Positions 9,192 through 17,863 are shown, counted from the first letter of the stretch. The stretch: 64,000 nucleotides of DNA from Zobellia uliginosa (GCF_018860745.1 NZ_JAHKPY010000003.1:434001-498000); one strand, 5' to 3'. Notes: a model not told the origin generated them from the letters alone. Translations and numbers: made by a program.

Positions 9192-10217
9192 TTACTCAAA
9201 ATCAACAGTAGCCTTAATAACTCCGTTTGCTGGATCTAACCAACCATCAAAATTGGCTATCATTTCAGTATAGGGAACATTATGTGTGATGAAAGAATCT
9301 ATTGGAAAACCGCCTTTTTCCAAAACGGAAATCACATGTTCAAAATCTTCCAAGGTCGCATTTCTACTGCACATAATAGTTGTTTCCTTAGCGTGAATTT
9401 TTGGATGTGTAAATACCAATTCTCCTTTGGAAAGACCAACCAATACGTATCTTCCACCATGTGACATATAATCAGGACCTGCTTCAAGTGCTCCTTTGTG
9501 ACCTGTGGCATCAAAAACAGCTGTAGCTAAATCTCCATTGGTAATTTTTTCAACTTGTTCTACGGCATCTTTTCCACCTAAAACCACATAGTCCACACCG
9601 ATATCATTTTTGGCATAATCCAAACGCTGTTGGTTCATATCAATAGCTATTACTTTAGCTCCTGCAATCTGGGCCAATTTCATAATGCCAATTCCAATGG
9701 GGCCACAGCCAACTACAACAATAGTTTCACCCGGTTTTATATCTGCACGGCGAATAGCGTGTGCACCAATGGCCAAAGGTTCAACAACCGCCATTTGGTC
9801 ATCCGTTAATTGTTGTGCTGGGATAAGTAAATTGGTCGGAACCGTAATTTTTTCTTGCATTCCACCATCTGTGTGAACACCTAAAACTTTAATGTTCGTA
9901 CAACAGTTGGTTTTCCCATTTCTACAGGCTATACAAGTACCACAGCTTACATAAGGCATAACTACCACATTATCTCCTGGTTTAATACCTTGAGGATTCT
10001 CGTCTATTTCAACTACTTGGGTAGCTAATTCGTGACCGAGAATTCTAGGGTAGGTAAAAAAAGCCTGGTTACCCGCATAAGCGTGTAAATCCGTACCGCA
10101 AATACCTACTTTTTTTACTTTTAATATGGCTTCGCCGGATTTTCTTGTGGGTTCTTCCCTTTCTTTAAGAATGAACTCTCCCGGTTTTTCGCATACAATA
10201 TATTTCATGTGTTTCAT
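9192..10217 (-). CDS. Zn-dependent medium-chain dehydrogenase, LgoD-like (probable L-galactonate 5-dehydrogenase)
   Basis: A 341-residue MDR enzyme. Catalytic zinc ligands Cys40 (GICGTD), His62 and Glu63 (GHE) and a structural-zinc lobe with Cys92, Cys95, Cys98 and Cys105/106 are present, then a Rossmann motif VVGCGPIGIG. From memory its segments GNQAFFTYPRILGHE, GVHTDGG, and KETT followed by SRNAT-EDF closely resemble E. coli LgoD (YjjN), which oxidises L-galactonate to D-tagaturonate. LgoD works with UxaB and UxaA, and exactly these two genes follow here. It is the promoter-proximal gene of the operon. An alternative start at the fourth codon (Met4) is possible. The enzyme class is certain; L-galactonate specificity is inference, and a threonine or sorbitol dehydrogenase role is less likely in this context. 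Confidence 0.87.
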   Translation of the reverse strand: MKHMKYIVCEKPGEFILKEREEPTRKSGEAILKVKKVGICGTDLHAYAGNQAFFTYPRILGHELATQVVEIDENPQGIKPGDNVVVMPYVSCGTCIACRNGKTNCCTNIKVLGVHTDGGMQEKITVPTNLLIPAQQLTDDQMAVVEPLAIGAHAIRRADIKPGETIVVVGCGPIGIGIMKLAQIAGAKVIAIDMNQQRLDYAKNDIGVDYVVLGGKDAVEQVEKITNGDLATAVFDATGHKGALEAGPDYMSHGGRYVLVGLSKGELVFTHPKIHAKETTIMCSRNATLEDFEHVISVLEKGGFPIDSFITHNVPYTEMIANFDGWLDPANGVIKATVDFE

Positions 10218-10257
10218 CTGTTTTTAGTCACATTCATATTAAAACGAGCTGTTTCTT

Positions 10258-10286
10258 TTAACACTATCAGGGACTGAGTTAACACT
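10258..10286 (-). promoter_or_regulatory. Direct repeat upstream of the uxaA/uxaB/fucP operon (candidate AraC-type operator)
   Basis: On the plus strand TTAACACT occurs at 10258-10265 and again at 10279-10286. The copies are exactly 21 bp apart, two helical turns, in the 5' region of the Zn-dehydrogenase gene. Direct half-sites at this spacing are typical of AraC-family regulators, and one is encoded at 12093-12932. Binding is inferred only. Confidence 0.35.
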
Positions 10287-10310
10287 CCTATAGCTAGTAG
10301 TGCAGTACTG

Positions 10311-10338
10311 AAAAAGAGCGCACCTTAACGGTGCGCTC
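10311..10338 (-). terminator. Intrinsic terminator of the GH29 transcript
   Basis: A perfect 9-bp GC-rich stem (10316-10324 with 10330-10338) has a 5-base loop. On the minus strand it is followed by a run of five T (10315-10311). It lies between GH29 and the start region of the Zn-dehydrogenase, separating the two transcripts. Confidence 0.88.
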
Positions 10339-10351
10339 CTAAATTAAAAAA

Positions 10352-10362
10352 AACTAACTCAA
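10352..10362 (-). other. TTGAGTTAGTT 3'-UTR element, GH29 copy
   Basis: Read on the minus strand this is TTGAGTTAGTT, located after the GH29 stop and just before its terminator. The same 11-mer follows all three susD genes in the window, each time ahead of a hairpin terminator. Confidence 0.6.
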
Positions 10363-10382
10363 CTAACTTCTTTAATAGGGTT

Positions 10383-11930
10383 CTATAATGATATCTCAAG
10401 CACATGTGCAAAATCTCCAGACTTGTTGCCCAAGTCAGAAATTGAAAGCGCATCGTCTTTTACATCAAATGTAATTTTAGCATTGCTGCCTAATAATGTT
10501 ACACTTTTGATATTTAGGTCTTTACCATATTCACTGGCTTTTCCTAAAGATTTAATATCTACTTTGTTTCCTTCTGGCCATTCCATCATAATAGCATAAA
10601 GTTTATCGCCTTTTTTAGTAAAGCGAATATCTTGACCGGTAAAGCCTTTGTTCTGACCTTCACTATGATGTCCTTTTTTAACTTCTGTAGGGCCTTCGCC
10701 AAAAGTGCTCCAGTATTCGGTATCATAAATAGCTTCACCATTGGTGTTAAGCCAATCACCGATTTGAAATAAAATTTCTTTTTGGTCTTCTGGAATTGTT
10801 CCATCTGCCTTTGGACCTACATTTAGTAAAAGGTTTCCGTTTTTAGATACAATATCAACTAAATCATCAACCAAACTATTAGCAGTTCTGGATTCCCAGT
10901 TCATAACATAGCACCATGAATTTTTTCCGATAGAAGTATCCGTTTGCCAAGGCAGTTTGCGAATTCCAGGAAGCTTACCACGTTCCAAATCATAAATAAC
11001 AGTGCCTTCTGGGAAAGCTTCGTGGTCAAAATTCTTATCGTTTATAACCACTTCTTTACCCCATTCTATACCTTTATTATAGTAGTAAGCGGCAATTTTA
11101 GGACGGTATTCTTTGTAATCAGGGATATCTAAATAGAAATCAAACCAAAGAATATCCGGCTGGTAATTATCAATAAGGTCTACCGTTCTATCCCACCACA
11201 TTTTTTTAAACTCTTCGGAAACAGGTTCCGTTAGGTCTTTTCCTTTTGGAGAGTATAAATCTGCATACTCAGGGTCTGTGGTGTCAAATTTTTCTTTTTT
11301 ATTGTAGAAAGACCAGTTAAAAGCATAGTGGGAGGACGCCCCCATAATCATACCTTGTGCGCGACCTTCTTTAAAAAGTTCACCTAAAACATCACGTTTA
11401 GGCCCCATATCTACAGAGTTCCAACGTGTGGTGTTGGACTTGTACATGGCAAAACCATCATGGTGATCCGCAACGGGAATTACATATTTTGCACCTGATT
11501 TCTTAAAAATGTCTATCCATTCTTTGGCATCAAATTTTTCGGCCTTGAACATAGGAATGAAATCTTTGTATCCAAATTTCTTTTGGTCTCCATATGTTTT
11601 TTTATGATGAAGGTACGTGGCGTTCGGCCCTTTTTGACCTGATTTTAGCTGAGCGCTAAAAGTGGCCGTATCCATATACATTTGGCGTGGATACCACTCA
11701 GAACCAAAAGCAGGAACAGCATATGCACCCCAATGAATGAAAATACCAAACTTACTATCGTTAAACCATTCTGGATCTTTATAATTTTCTTTTATGGATT
11801 CCCAATTCGCCTCGTATTTCACTACAGTTTCTTTGACGGTAGTTTCTTCTTTTTTATCCGTTTTTGAGCCGCAAGAAGCAAGGACTGCACCGGTCAGTAA
11901 AAGTGTTAAAACTCTATTAGTTAAAATCAT
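10383..11930 (-). CDS. GH29 family glycosidase, lipoprotein (alpha-L-fucosidase or exo-alpha-L-galactosidase)
   Basis: A 515-residue GH29 enzyme. It has a lipoprotein signal (LTGAVLASC, lipobox Cys20), FGIFIHWGAYAVPAFGSEWY at about residues 61-80, HHDGF at 156-160 and the nucleophile motif PDILWFD with Asp264. The core is complete, followed by a beta-sandwich domain. GH29 enzymes remove terminal alpha-L-fucose, and a porphyran-linked member from Bacteroides plebeius is known to remove alpha-L-galactose. Here the flanking operon appears to catabolise L-galactose and no fucose-specific aldolase or kinase is present, so an exo-alpha-L-galactosidase role is plausible. It has its own terminator and lies downstream of the AraC gene on the same strand with a 162-base gap. 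Family certain; sugar uncertain. Confidence 0.93.
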   Translation of the reverse strand: MILTNRVLTLLLTGAVLASCGSKTDKKEETTVKETVVKYEANWESIKENYKDPEWFNDSKFGIFIHWGAYAVPAFGSEWYPRQMYMDTATFSAQLKSGQKGPNATYLHHKKTYGDQKKFGYKDFIPMFKAEKFDAKEWIDIFKKSGAKYVIPVADHHDGFAMYKSNTTRWNSVDMGPKRDVLGELFKEGRAQGMIMGASSHYAFNWSFYNKKEKFDTTDPEYADLYSPKGKDLTEPVSEEFKKMWWDRTVDLIDNYQPDILWFDFYLDIPDYKEYRPKIAAYYYNKGIEWGKEVVINDKNFDHEAFPEGTVIYDLERGKLPGIRKLPWQTDTSIGKNSWCYVMNWESRTANSLVDDLVDIVSKNGNLLLNVGPKADGTIPEDQKEILFQIGDWLNTNGEAIYDTEYWSTFGEGPTEVKKGHHSEGQNKGFTGQDIRFTKKGDKLYAIMMEWPEGNKVDIKSLGKASEYGKDLNIKSVTLLGSNAKITFDVKDDALSISDLGNKSGDFAHVLEISL

Positions 11931-12092
11931 TTAAAAAGGATTGGTTAGTAAGGCCAATAAGAGGCGCTATTAATGAGTTGCTAAGATGCAATATAATAAG
12001 ACAAGCGAAAGTGTGAATTGTTCAAATAACTATAACAAATGGTTAATTATTTGCTTTGTACAGTTTTTGAGGAGTTTGTAAAGTGCAGTTTT

Positions 12093-12932
12093 TTAGGCTT
12101 TTGCGTATTTTTTTTGATAAGTAAGAGGAGAAGAACCCATGAATTTCTTGAATTGCCTGTGAAAAAAAGGGAGCGATTCATAACCACAAGAAAATGCAAT
12201 ATGAGAGACGGAATCATGTGTATCAAGAAGCATTCTTGCCGAGATATTTATACGGAATTCATTCAAAAAAGTAAAGAAAGGACGACCCATCATTTTGGTA
12301 AAAAACCTTGAAAAGGATTGCTCGGACATATTAACCAAATCGGCTACTTCTTTAAGGTAAATTTTACGACCATAATTCAATCCTACAAAATCATGAATTT
12401 GCGCCATTCTACTCCCATATTCAGAAGGTAGGTCTTCCGTAAAGCTAGCTCCGGATAGCGTTTTACAACTACAACTGGATAATTTCACTAAAATGGTAAG
12501 TAATTCAATATATAAGTCGTGCGCTTCTAATTCCGGGCATTTTTTTAAACGTAACAAAAGAGGAGTGGTTTCTTCTTTATTGAATAAGAGCCCTCTAGAA
12601 GAGGTCCTTAGCATGTGAAATAAAGAAGCTAGTTCTGGTACTTTAGGGAAGATACCAATATTCCATTGAATCACAATGGATTTTGATAGCCCTTCTTGGT
12701 TAGTGTTGTTTTTCCAACAATGTGGAAGATTTGAACGTAACAAAACCAATTCGCCCGGTTGGTAGGGCCCTACATAATCACCCACGAATTTAGTTCCCAC
12801 GCTTTCTTCTATATAAGTAAGCTCATGTTGAGGATGAAAATGCCAAGGCGTTTCAAAATCTTTTTTAGAATGATAAAAGCTTGTAATCGTACGTTGCTCG
12901 TCTAAGTGTATGGGCTCTAATACAGGTTTCAT
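12093..12932 (-). CDS. AraC-family transcriptional regulator with N-terminal cupin
   Basis: A 279-residue one-component regulator. The N-terminal half has a cupin-like sensor (PWHFHPQHELTYIEES, then a GELVLLRSNLPHCW segment). The C-terminal 100 residues form a double helix-turn-helix of the AraC/XylS type, with YLKEVADLVNMSEQSFSRFF and IAFSCGYESLPFFHRQFKKFMGSSP. It lies upstream of GH29 and is divergent from the P450 operon across a 184-base gap, so it is well placed to control GH29, the L-galactose-type operon and possibly the P450 genes. The sensor probably binds a monosaccharide or sugar acid. The ligand is not visible from sequence. Confidence 0.92.
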   Translation of the reverse strand: MKPVLEPIHLDEQRTITSFYHSKKDFETPWHFHPQHELTYIEESVGTKFVGDYVGPYQPGELVLLRSNLPHCWKNNTNQEGLSKSIVIQWNIGIFPKVPELASLFHMLRTSSRGLLFNKEETTPLLLRLKKCPELEAHDLYIELLTILVKLSSCSCKTLSGASFTEDLPSEYGSRMAQIHDFVGLNYGRKIYLKEVADLVNMSEQSFSRFFTKMMGRPFFTFLNEFRINISARMLLDTHDSVSHIAFSCGYESLPFFHRQFKKFMGSSPLTYQKKYAKA

Positions 12933-13116
12933 TCTAATACTAAGTTGAAAAATAAGAATATTAGGTAATAATTTATTTTGTTGTAAAATACGATAAAATT
13001 GACATGAGGGAACAGAATAAGGTACTTATTTGTTAAAAAAGGCTACTGATAGTGATTTTGAAATATTGATTTTTGTATTTCCACAGAAAGTCTATCCTAT
13101 AATACATATCGCTTAT

Positions 13117-14280
13117 ATGAAAAAAAGTGAATTTCCAGATCCGTTCGAAAAAACAAGAGAAGCAAAAGGTTACGGAGAAATGAACGATCAAGATGATCCG
13201 GTAACTATGCTTTTGCGTCATAAAGACGTTCGTAAAACAGCGCATAATTATAAAACTTTTCAGTCTGGTGCAGCTCCGGGACGTATAGTTATTCCTTCAG
13301 AGGTAAATATTCGTGATACGCGTCAAATTCCTTTTGAAGTAGATCCTCCAGTTCATAAAGAGTATAGGTCAATAGTAGAGCCCTGGTTTAAAAGACCGCT
13401 ACAACCGGAGTATCAAGAGAAATTATCAAAACAAATAGCAAACATAATAGAAGAAGTACTTCAGGAAGATTCAGTTGAAGTAGTAACGGGTTTGGCGCTT
13501 AAGTTACAGTCTAGAGCACTAACGTTATTGTTAAACACTCCTTTTGATGAATCTGAAAAGTGGATTTCCTGGGGAACACACGTCTTTAGAAGTGAAGGTG
13601 AAGCTCTTGATGGGGACAAGGCGAATATCCTATATGATTATATAGATGCACAAATAGACCGTGCAGCCAAAAGCCCAACGGACGATATGTACTCCGTGCT
13701 TTTGGACTCTGAATTTGAAGGTAGAAAGTTAACCAAAGAAGAAGTAAAAGGTGTCATGGTACTGACTTTTGCAGGAGGAAGAGATACGGTAATAAATGCG
13801 GTTACAAATGCCATAGCGTATTTGGCGGAAAACCCCGAGTCTTTGGAGCGCTTGCGTAATGAACCAGAAATTACAGGAAAGACCGTAGAAGAGATGATTC
13901 GGTATTTTTCTCCGCTTACCCAAATGGGGCGTGTAGTTACAGAAGATACTTTTGTTTGTGAGCATGCTGCCAAGGCAGATACTAGGGTATCCTTATGTTG
14001 GGCCTCTGCCAATAGGGATGCCGCTGTTTTTGAAAATCCCAATGAGATTGTAATGGATCGTAAAATCAACCCGCATGTTGGTTTTGGTTTTAGTCACCAT
14101 AACTGTTTGGGTGCTACTCATGCAAGACAGATCATGAAAATATTACTTCAGACTTTAGCTGAAAAAATAGGCTCGTTTGAAATACTCGATTACGAAGAAA
14201 ATATAGAAGATTTACATCACTTTAAACGTAAAGTGGGTTTCCACAGTATTAATATGAAATTCAATCCTTTAACAAAATAG
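13117..14280 (+). CDS. Cytochrome P450, probable 6-O-methyl-D-galactose demethylase
   Basis: A 387-residue soluble class I P450, counted from ATG 13117. The frame is open from TTG 13030, but the extra 29 residues are hydrophobic and not P450-like, so the ATG is preferred. The oxygen-binding I-helix motif is AGGRDT (219-224), the ExxR motif is EMIR (259-262), and the heme loop FGFSHHNCLG has Cys330 as thiolate ligand. The ferredoxin and reductase genes follow at spacings of 5 and 6 bases, giving a complete three-component system. In marine Flavobacteriia such clusters (Reisky et al. 2018) oxidatively demethylate 6-O-methyl-D-galactose from porphyran, releasing D-galactose and formaldehyde. The substrate is taken from that precedent and the galactan context. 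The enzyme class is certain. Confidence 0.92.
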   Translation: MKKSEFPDPFEKTREAKGYGEMNDQDDPVTMLLRHKDVRKTAHNYKTFQSGAAPGRIVIPSEVNIRDTRQIPFEVDPPVHKEYRSIVEPWFKRPLQPEYQEKLSKQIANIIEEVLQEDSVEVVTGLALKLQSRALTLLLNTPFDESEKWISWGTHVFRSEGEALDGDKANILYDYIDAQIDRAAKSPTDDMYSVLLDSEFEGRKLTKEEVKGVMVLTFAGGRDTVINAVTNAIAYLAENPESLERLRNEPEITGKTVEEMIRYFSPLTQMGRVVTEDTFVCEHAAKADTRVSLCWASANRDAAVFENPNEIVMDRKINPHVGFGFSHHNCLGATHARQIMKILLQTLAEKIGSFEILDYEENIEDLHHFKRKVGFHSINMKFNPLTK

Positions 14281-14285
14281 AAGCC

Positions 14286-14594
14286 ATGGCAAAAATCACT
14301 TTTATAACCAACGACGAAGAAACTATAACATTAGAAGGTACATCCGGTTCTGTAATGGCATTGGCTGTAGATAATGGTGTGCCCGGAATTGATGGCGATT
14401 GTGGGGGAGTTTGCTCTTGTGCTACTTGCCACGTTCATGTAGCTCCAGAAGACATGGAGAAAACAGGAAGTGCAAGCGAAATTGAGACAGATATGCTAGA
14501 GTTGGATGATAATGCAGATGAATATAGCCGTTTATGCTGCCAAATAGATATTACCGATGCTATTGATGGTGTTGTGTTGAAAGTCGCCAAATAA
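14286..14594 (+). CDS. [2Fe-2S] ferredoxin, putidaredoxin/adrenodoxin type
   Basis: A 102-residue electron carrier for the adjacent P450. The cluster ligands are Cys39, Cys45 and Cys48 (CGGVCSCATC) and Cys84/85 in SRLCCQI, the spacing seen in putidaredoxin. The SRLCCQI and DGVVLKV segments near the C-terminus are typical of the adrenodoxin subclass, not plant-type ferredoxins. It starts 5 bases after the P450 stop and ends 6 bases before the reductase, so the three are co-translated. It passes single electrons from the FAD reductase to the heme. Confidence 0.95.
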   Translation: MAKITFITNDEETITLEGTSGSVMALAVDNGVPGIDGDCGGVCSCATCHVHVAPEDMEKTGSASEIETDMLELDDNADEYSRLCCQIDITDAIDGVVLKVAK

Positions 14595-14600
14595 AACATA

Positions 14601-15857
14601 ATGTCCGAAAGTACAACAAACAATAAAAATTGTGTAGTAATAGGTGCCAGCCATGCAGGGGTGAACTTTGCGTTTGCTTTACGCCGAGAAGGTTGGCAAG
14701 GTTCAATTACCATGGTGGATATTGATCCTACTTTGCCTTACCACAGGCCACCTTTGTCCAAGGCCTATTTAACCAGTTCCGATAGCATTGAGAAAAACCT
14801 TCTGAAGTCAGAAGAGAGTTATGTAAAAGAGAATATAAATCTTAAACTGGGTGTTTGGGTAGACGCTTTTAACCGCGAAAATAAGAAGGTTGTTTTAGCT
14901 GATGGAACATCGCTAGGATATGATAAACTCGTAATTGCCACTGGTGCTCGACCAATTATGCCTCCTATTCCGGGGTTGGATACGGCAAAGAATTCATTTG
15001 CGTTACGATCAGCTGCAGATGTGGCCAATATCCGAAAGACCGTTGTAGAAAATGTAGGTCTTAAGGTAGTAGTTATTGGAGGAGGATATATTGGACTAGA
15101 AACTGCTGCATCCCTAAAAAAAATGGGAGCAGAAGTAGTCGTTTTAGAACGAGAGTCTAGGACACTCGCCAGGGTAACAGCACCGGAAATGTCCCTATTT
15201 TTTCAAAAACTTCATGCTGAGCATGGTGTAGCCGTACTCACCGAAAAAAATGTAGTTTCTATAGAGAGTAATGGGAATAGGAATATCGTGGTCTGTTCGG
15301 ATGGAACGAATTATGAGGCCGATATGATTGTGGTTGGCGTTGGTATTCATGTAAACAAAGAACTGGCAGAAAAAGCCGGTTTGACCATAGAAAATGGTAT
15401 TCAGGTGAATGAAATGGCACAAACCAGTGATAAAGATATTTATGCCATTGGGGATTGTACTTTTCATCATAATCCGCATTACAAGCGTCATATCCGCTTA
15501 GAATCGGTACAAAATGCGGTGGATCAAGCAAAGATTGCCGCTGCGGCCATTATAGGTAAAGATTGCGCATATGATGCATTACCCTGGTTTTGGTCTGATC
15601 AGTATGATGTAAAATTACAGATGGTGGGACTTTCTCAAGGCTATGATGAAGTGCTGGTCAGGAAAGAAGCTGATAAAGAAAACTGTTTTTCCGTATGGTA
15701 TTTTAAAGGTGATACACTTTTAGCTGTTGATGCAGTAAACAATGCAAAAGCCTATGTCTACGGAACAAAATTTATAAAAGGCGGAGAGAAGTTGGATAAA
15801 TCTAAGTTGAGCGACCCTATGGCGGAGTTCAAACCAGTTAATCTAATCGCTCAATAA
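14601..15857 (+). CDS. FAD-dependent ferredoxin reductase (putidaredoxin reductase type)
   Basis: A 418-residue flavoprotein of the pyridine-nucleotide-disulphide oxidoreductase family. The FAD-binding start is CVVIGASHAGVNFA, followed by ATGARP. The NAD(P)H Rossmann motif VVVIGGGYIGLETAA lies in the middle and DIYAIGDC near residue 285. The C-terminal domain has PWFWSDQYDVKLQMVG, a signature of rubredoxin/putidaredoxin reductases. It would move electrons from NAD(P)H to the [2Fe-2S] ferredoxin for the P450. It is third in the operon and lies 21 bases before the Zn-ADH. No disulphide redox motif is needed in this subclass and none is seen. Confidence 0.94.
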   Translation: MSESTTNNKNCVVIGASHAGVNFAFALRREGWQGSITMVDIDPTLPYHRPPLSKAYLTSSDSIEKNLLKSEESYVKENINLKLGVWVDAFNRENKKVVLADGTSLGYDKLVIATGARPIMPPIPGLDTAKNSFALRSAADVANIRKTVVENVGLKVVVIGGGYIGLETAASLKKMGAEVVVLERESRTLARVTAPEMSLFFQKLHAEHGVAVLTEKNVVSIESNGNRNIVVCSDGTNYEADMIVVGVGIHVNKELAEKAGLTIENGIQVNEMAQTSDKDIYAIGDCTFHHNPHYKRHIRLESVQNAVDQAKIAAAAIIGKDCAYDALPWFWSDQYDVKLQMVGLSQGYDEVLVRKEADKENCFSVWYFKGDTLLAVDAVNNAKAYVYGTKFIKGGEKLDKSKLSDPMAEFKPVNLIAQ

Positions 15858-15878
15858 CAATATATAAAAGCACAAATA

Positions 15879-16997
15879 ATGTCAATTCAATCAAAAAGTG
15901 CAGTAGCAAAAGGTGACGGTACTTTTATCATTACTCACGTAACCGTTGCAGAACCAAAGGCGGACGAGCTACTTGTAAAAATAAAAGCTGCCGGTCTTTG
16001 TCATACAGATTATGATTCTCTTACTTGGGGCAAGCCTATTGTAATGGGGCATGAAGGTGCTGGAATTATTGAAAAAGTAGGCTCGGAAATCAAAGATTTG
16101 AAAGTAGGGGACCAAGTTCTTTTGAACTGGGCCACACCTTGTTTAAGCTGTTTTCAATGTCAAGAAGGAAATCAGCATATATGTGAAAACAATTCCCCGG
16201 TTGTCGCTGGTGGAAATGGGCATACTCCTGGTCATGCGCATTTGAAAGGTAGCCAATGGGAAGGTAAACCTATTGAACGTTCTTTTAATCTAGGTACGCT
16301 TAGCGAATACGCTTTGGTAAAAGAATCTGCCGTGGTTAAGGTAGAAGAGGAAAATTTAAACTTCTCTGCCGCTAGTATTATCAGTTGTGGCGTAATGACA
16401 GGCTATGGTTCGGTAGTGAATTCAGCAAAATTAGCTGCCAGTAGTTCTGCTGTAATTTTGGGATGTGGTGGTGTTGGACTCAATGTTATAAATGCCTGTG
16501 AAATTTCTGGCGCAGGTAAAATAATCGCTGTAGACATCAATCCTAATAAACTAGAGCTGGCTAAGCAATTTGGTGCTACAGATGTTATTCTTGCCGATAA
16601 GGGGGATAAGGGATTGGCAAACGTTGCAGAGCAGGTAAAAACTATGCTTGGAGGTAGAGGAGCAGATTATGCTTTTGAGTGTACCGCTATTCCTGCATTG
16701 GGAGCTGCTCCATTAGCAATGATTCGCAATGCAGGTACAGCCGTTCAGGTAAGTGGTATTGAGGAAGATATTACGATAGATATGCGTCTTTTTGAATGGG
16801 ATAAAATTTACATCAATCCGCTGTATGGTAAATGCCGACCACAAATCGATTTTCCAAAACTAGTACGATTGTACAAAAAAGGAGATTTGAAATTAGACGA
16901 AATGATTACCAAAGAATACAAACTAGACGATTTACAATTGGCCTTAGATGATATGTTGGCCGGTAAAAATGCAAAAGGGGTAATAGTTTTTGATTAA
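15879..16997 (+). CDS. Zn-dependent alcohol dehydrogenase, class III-like
   Basis: A 372-residue MDR alcohol dehydrogenase of the length and layout of class III (formaldehyde dehydrogenase-like) enzymes. The catalytic zinc site has Cys41 (GLCHTDYD), His58 and Glu59. The structural zinc lobe has Cys88, Cys91, Cys94 and Cys102. The Rossmann motif is GCGGVGLNV. It follows the P450 electron-transfer genes by 21 bases and precedes an esterase by 6 bases. Demethylation by the P450 releases formaldehyde, so oxidation of formaldehyde or a thiol adduct is an obvious role, but an alcohol or aldehyde derived from the sugar is equally possible. The substrate cannot be read from the sequence. Confidence 0.9.
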   Translation: MSIQSKSAVAKGDGTFIITHVTVAEPKADELLVKIKAAGLCHTDYDSLTWGKPIVMGHEGAGIIEKVGSEIKDLKVGDQVLLNWATPCLSCFQCQEGNQHICENNSPVVAGGNGHTPGHAHLKGSQWEGKPIERSFNLGTLSEYALVKESAVVKVEEENLNFSAASIISCGVMTGYGSVVNSAKLAASSSAVILGCGGVGLNVINACEISGAGKIIAVDINPNKLELAKQFGATDVILADKGDKGLANVAEQVKTMLGGRGADYAFECTAIPALGAAPLAMIRNAGTAVQVSGIEEDITIDMRLFEWDKIYINPLYGKCRPQIDFPKLVRLYKKGDLKLDEMITKEYKLDDLQLALDDMLAGKNAKGVIVFD

Positions 16998-17003
16998 ATA
17001 AAC

Positions 17004-17795
17004 ATGTTCAGAACCACCGAAATTTCAGATGCCGCATACGAGAGTGCAAACCTTAGGTTCATCACCGTAAAGACTAATAAGCTAAACGGAAGAGGAGATA
17101 TTTGTGTATTTGTTCCGCCAATGGCAAATCTAGAGGCTTTACCGCTTGTTATTTTGTTACACGGCGTTTATGGCAGTGCTTGGGTGTGGTCTCAAAAGGC
17201 GGGAGTTCACATTTCTGCCCTTGAGATGATGGAGAACGGGGAAATTCCGCCGATGGTGATAGCTATGCCTTCAGACGGACTTTGGGGAGATGGTTCCGGT
17301 TATCTTCCGCATAATCAAAAAGATTTTGAAAGTTGGATTGTTGATGATGTACCTAATGCCGTAATAGAGAATATTTCATCCGTTAGTAGAAAATCAGAAC
17401 TGTTTATATCCGGATTGTCCATGGGTGGTTTTGGTGCTTTACGTTTAGGCGTGAAATATCATAATCGATTTAAAGCAATTTCTGGTCACTCGTCCATTAC
17501 AGATGTAGAGCAGATGCACCTTTTTGTAGAAGAATCCTTGGATAATTATAAGCAGGAAGATGCTTGGGAAAATTCCGTTTGGGGATTAATAAAAAGGAAT
17601 AAGAATCATTTACCCCACTTGCGTTTTGATTGTGGTAGCGAAGATCAGCTTATAGCATATAACCGGAAGCTTCACGAACAGTTAGAGGAGCATGAAATTC
17701 CTCACGTTTATGAGGAGTTTAATGGAGCTCATGAATGGACGTACTGGAGCGAACATATCAAAGATACATTACGATTTTTTGCTTCTCATAGTTAA
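17004..17795 (+). CDS. Esterase D-like alpha/beta hydrolase
   Basis: A 263-residue serine esterase. The nucleophile elbow is GLSMGG with Ser139, and the likely acid and base are Asp214 (GSEDQL) and His243 (GAHEW), so the triad is complete. The oxyanion segment LLHGVYGSAWVW and the overall length fit the esterase D/S-formylglutathione hydrolase family. There is no signal peptide, so it is cytoplasmic. It starts 6 bases after the class III-like ADH. A dehydrogenase and an esterase of these families form the classical thiol-dependent formaldehyde oxidation pair, so a role in removing the methyl carbon released by the P450 is an attractive inference. An O-acyl sugar esterase is the alternative. 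Confidence 0.88.
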   Translation: MFRTTEISDAAYESANLRFITVKTNKLNGRGDICVFVPPMANLEALPLVILLHGVYGSAWVWSQKAGVHISALEMMENGEIPPMVIAMPSDGLWGDGSGYLPHNQKDFESWIVDDVPNAVIENISSVSRKSELFISGLSMGGFGALRLGVKYHNRFKAISGHSSITDVEQMHLFVEESLDNYKQEDAWENSVWGLIKRNKNHLPHLRFDCGSEDQLIAYNRKLHEQLEEHEIPHVYEEFNGAHEWTYWSEHIKDTLRFFASHS

Positions 17796-17863
17796 GGCGT
17801 TTTTGACTTGGTATATATAAGGCTTACATAAATAATCAACCATAAATAAAAGAATCAAAAACC

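Noticed and set aside
2566-10217. Plain L-fucose catabolic operon
   Set aside because: It lacks fucose isomerase, fuculokinase, aldolase and 2-keto-3-deoxyfuconate dehydrogenase, while UxaA, UxaB and an LgoD-like enzyme are present; kept only as the alternative reading.
13030-13116. TTG-initiated 29-residue extension of the P450
   Set aside because: The added residues are hydrophobic and not typical of soluble P450s; ATG 13117 gives a normal start and length.
13638-14069. 143-codon open frame antisense to the P450
   Set aside because: It is a shadow of the P450 coding sequence, with no family resemblance or separate start context.
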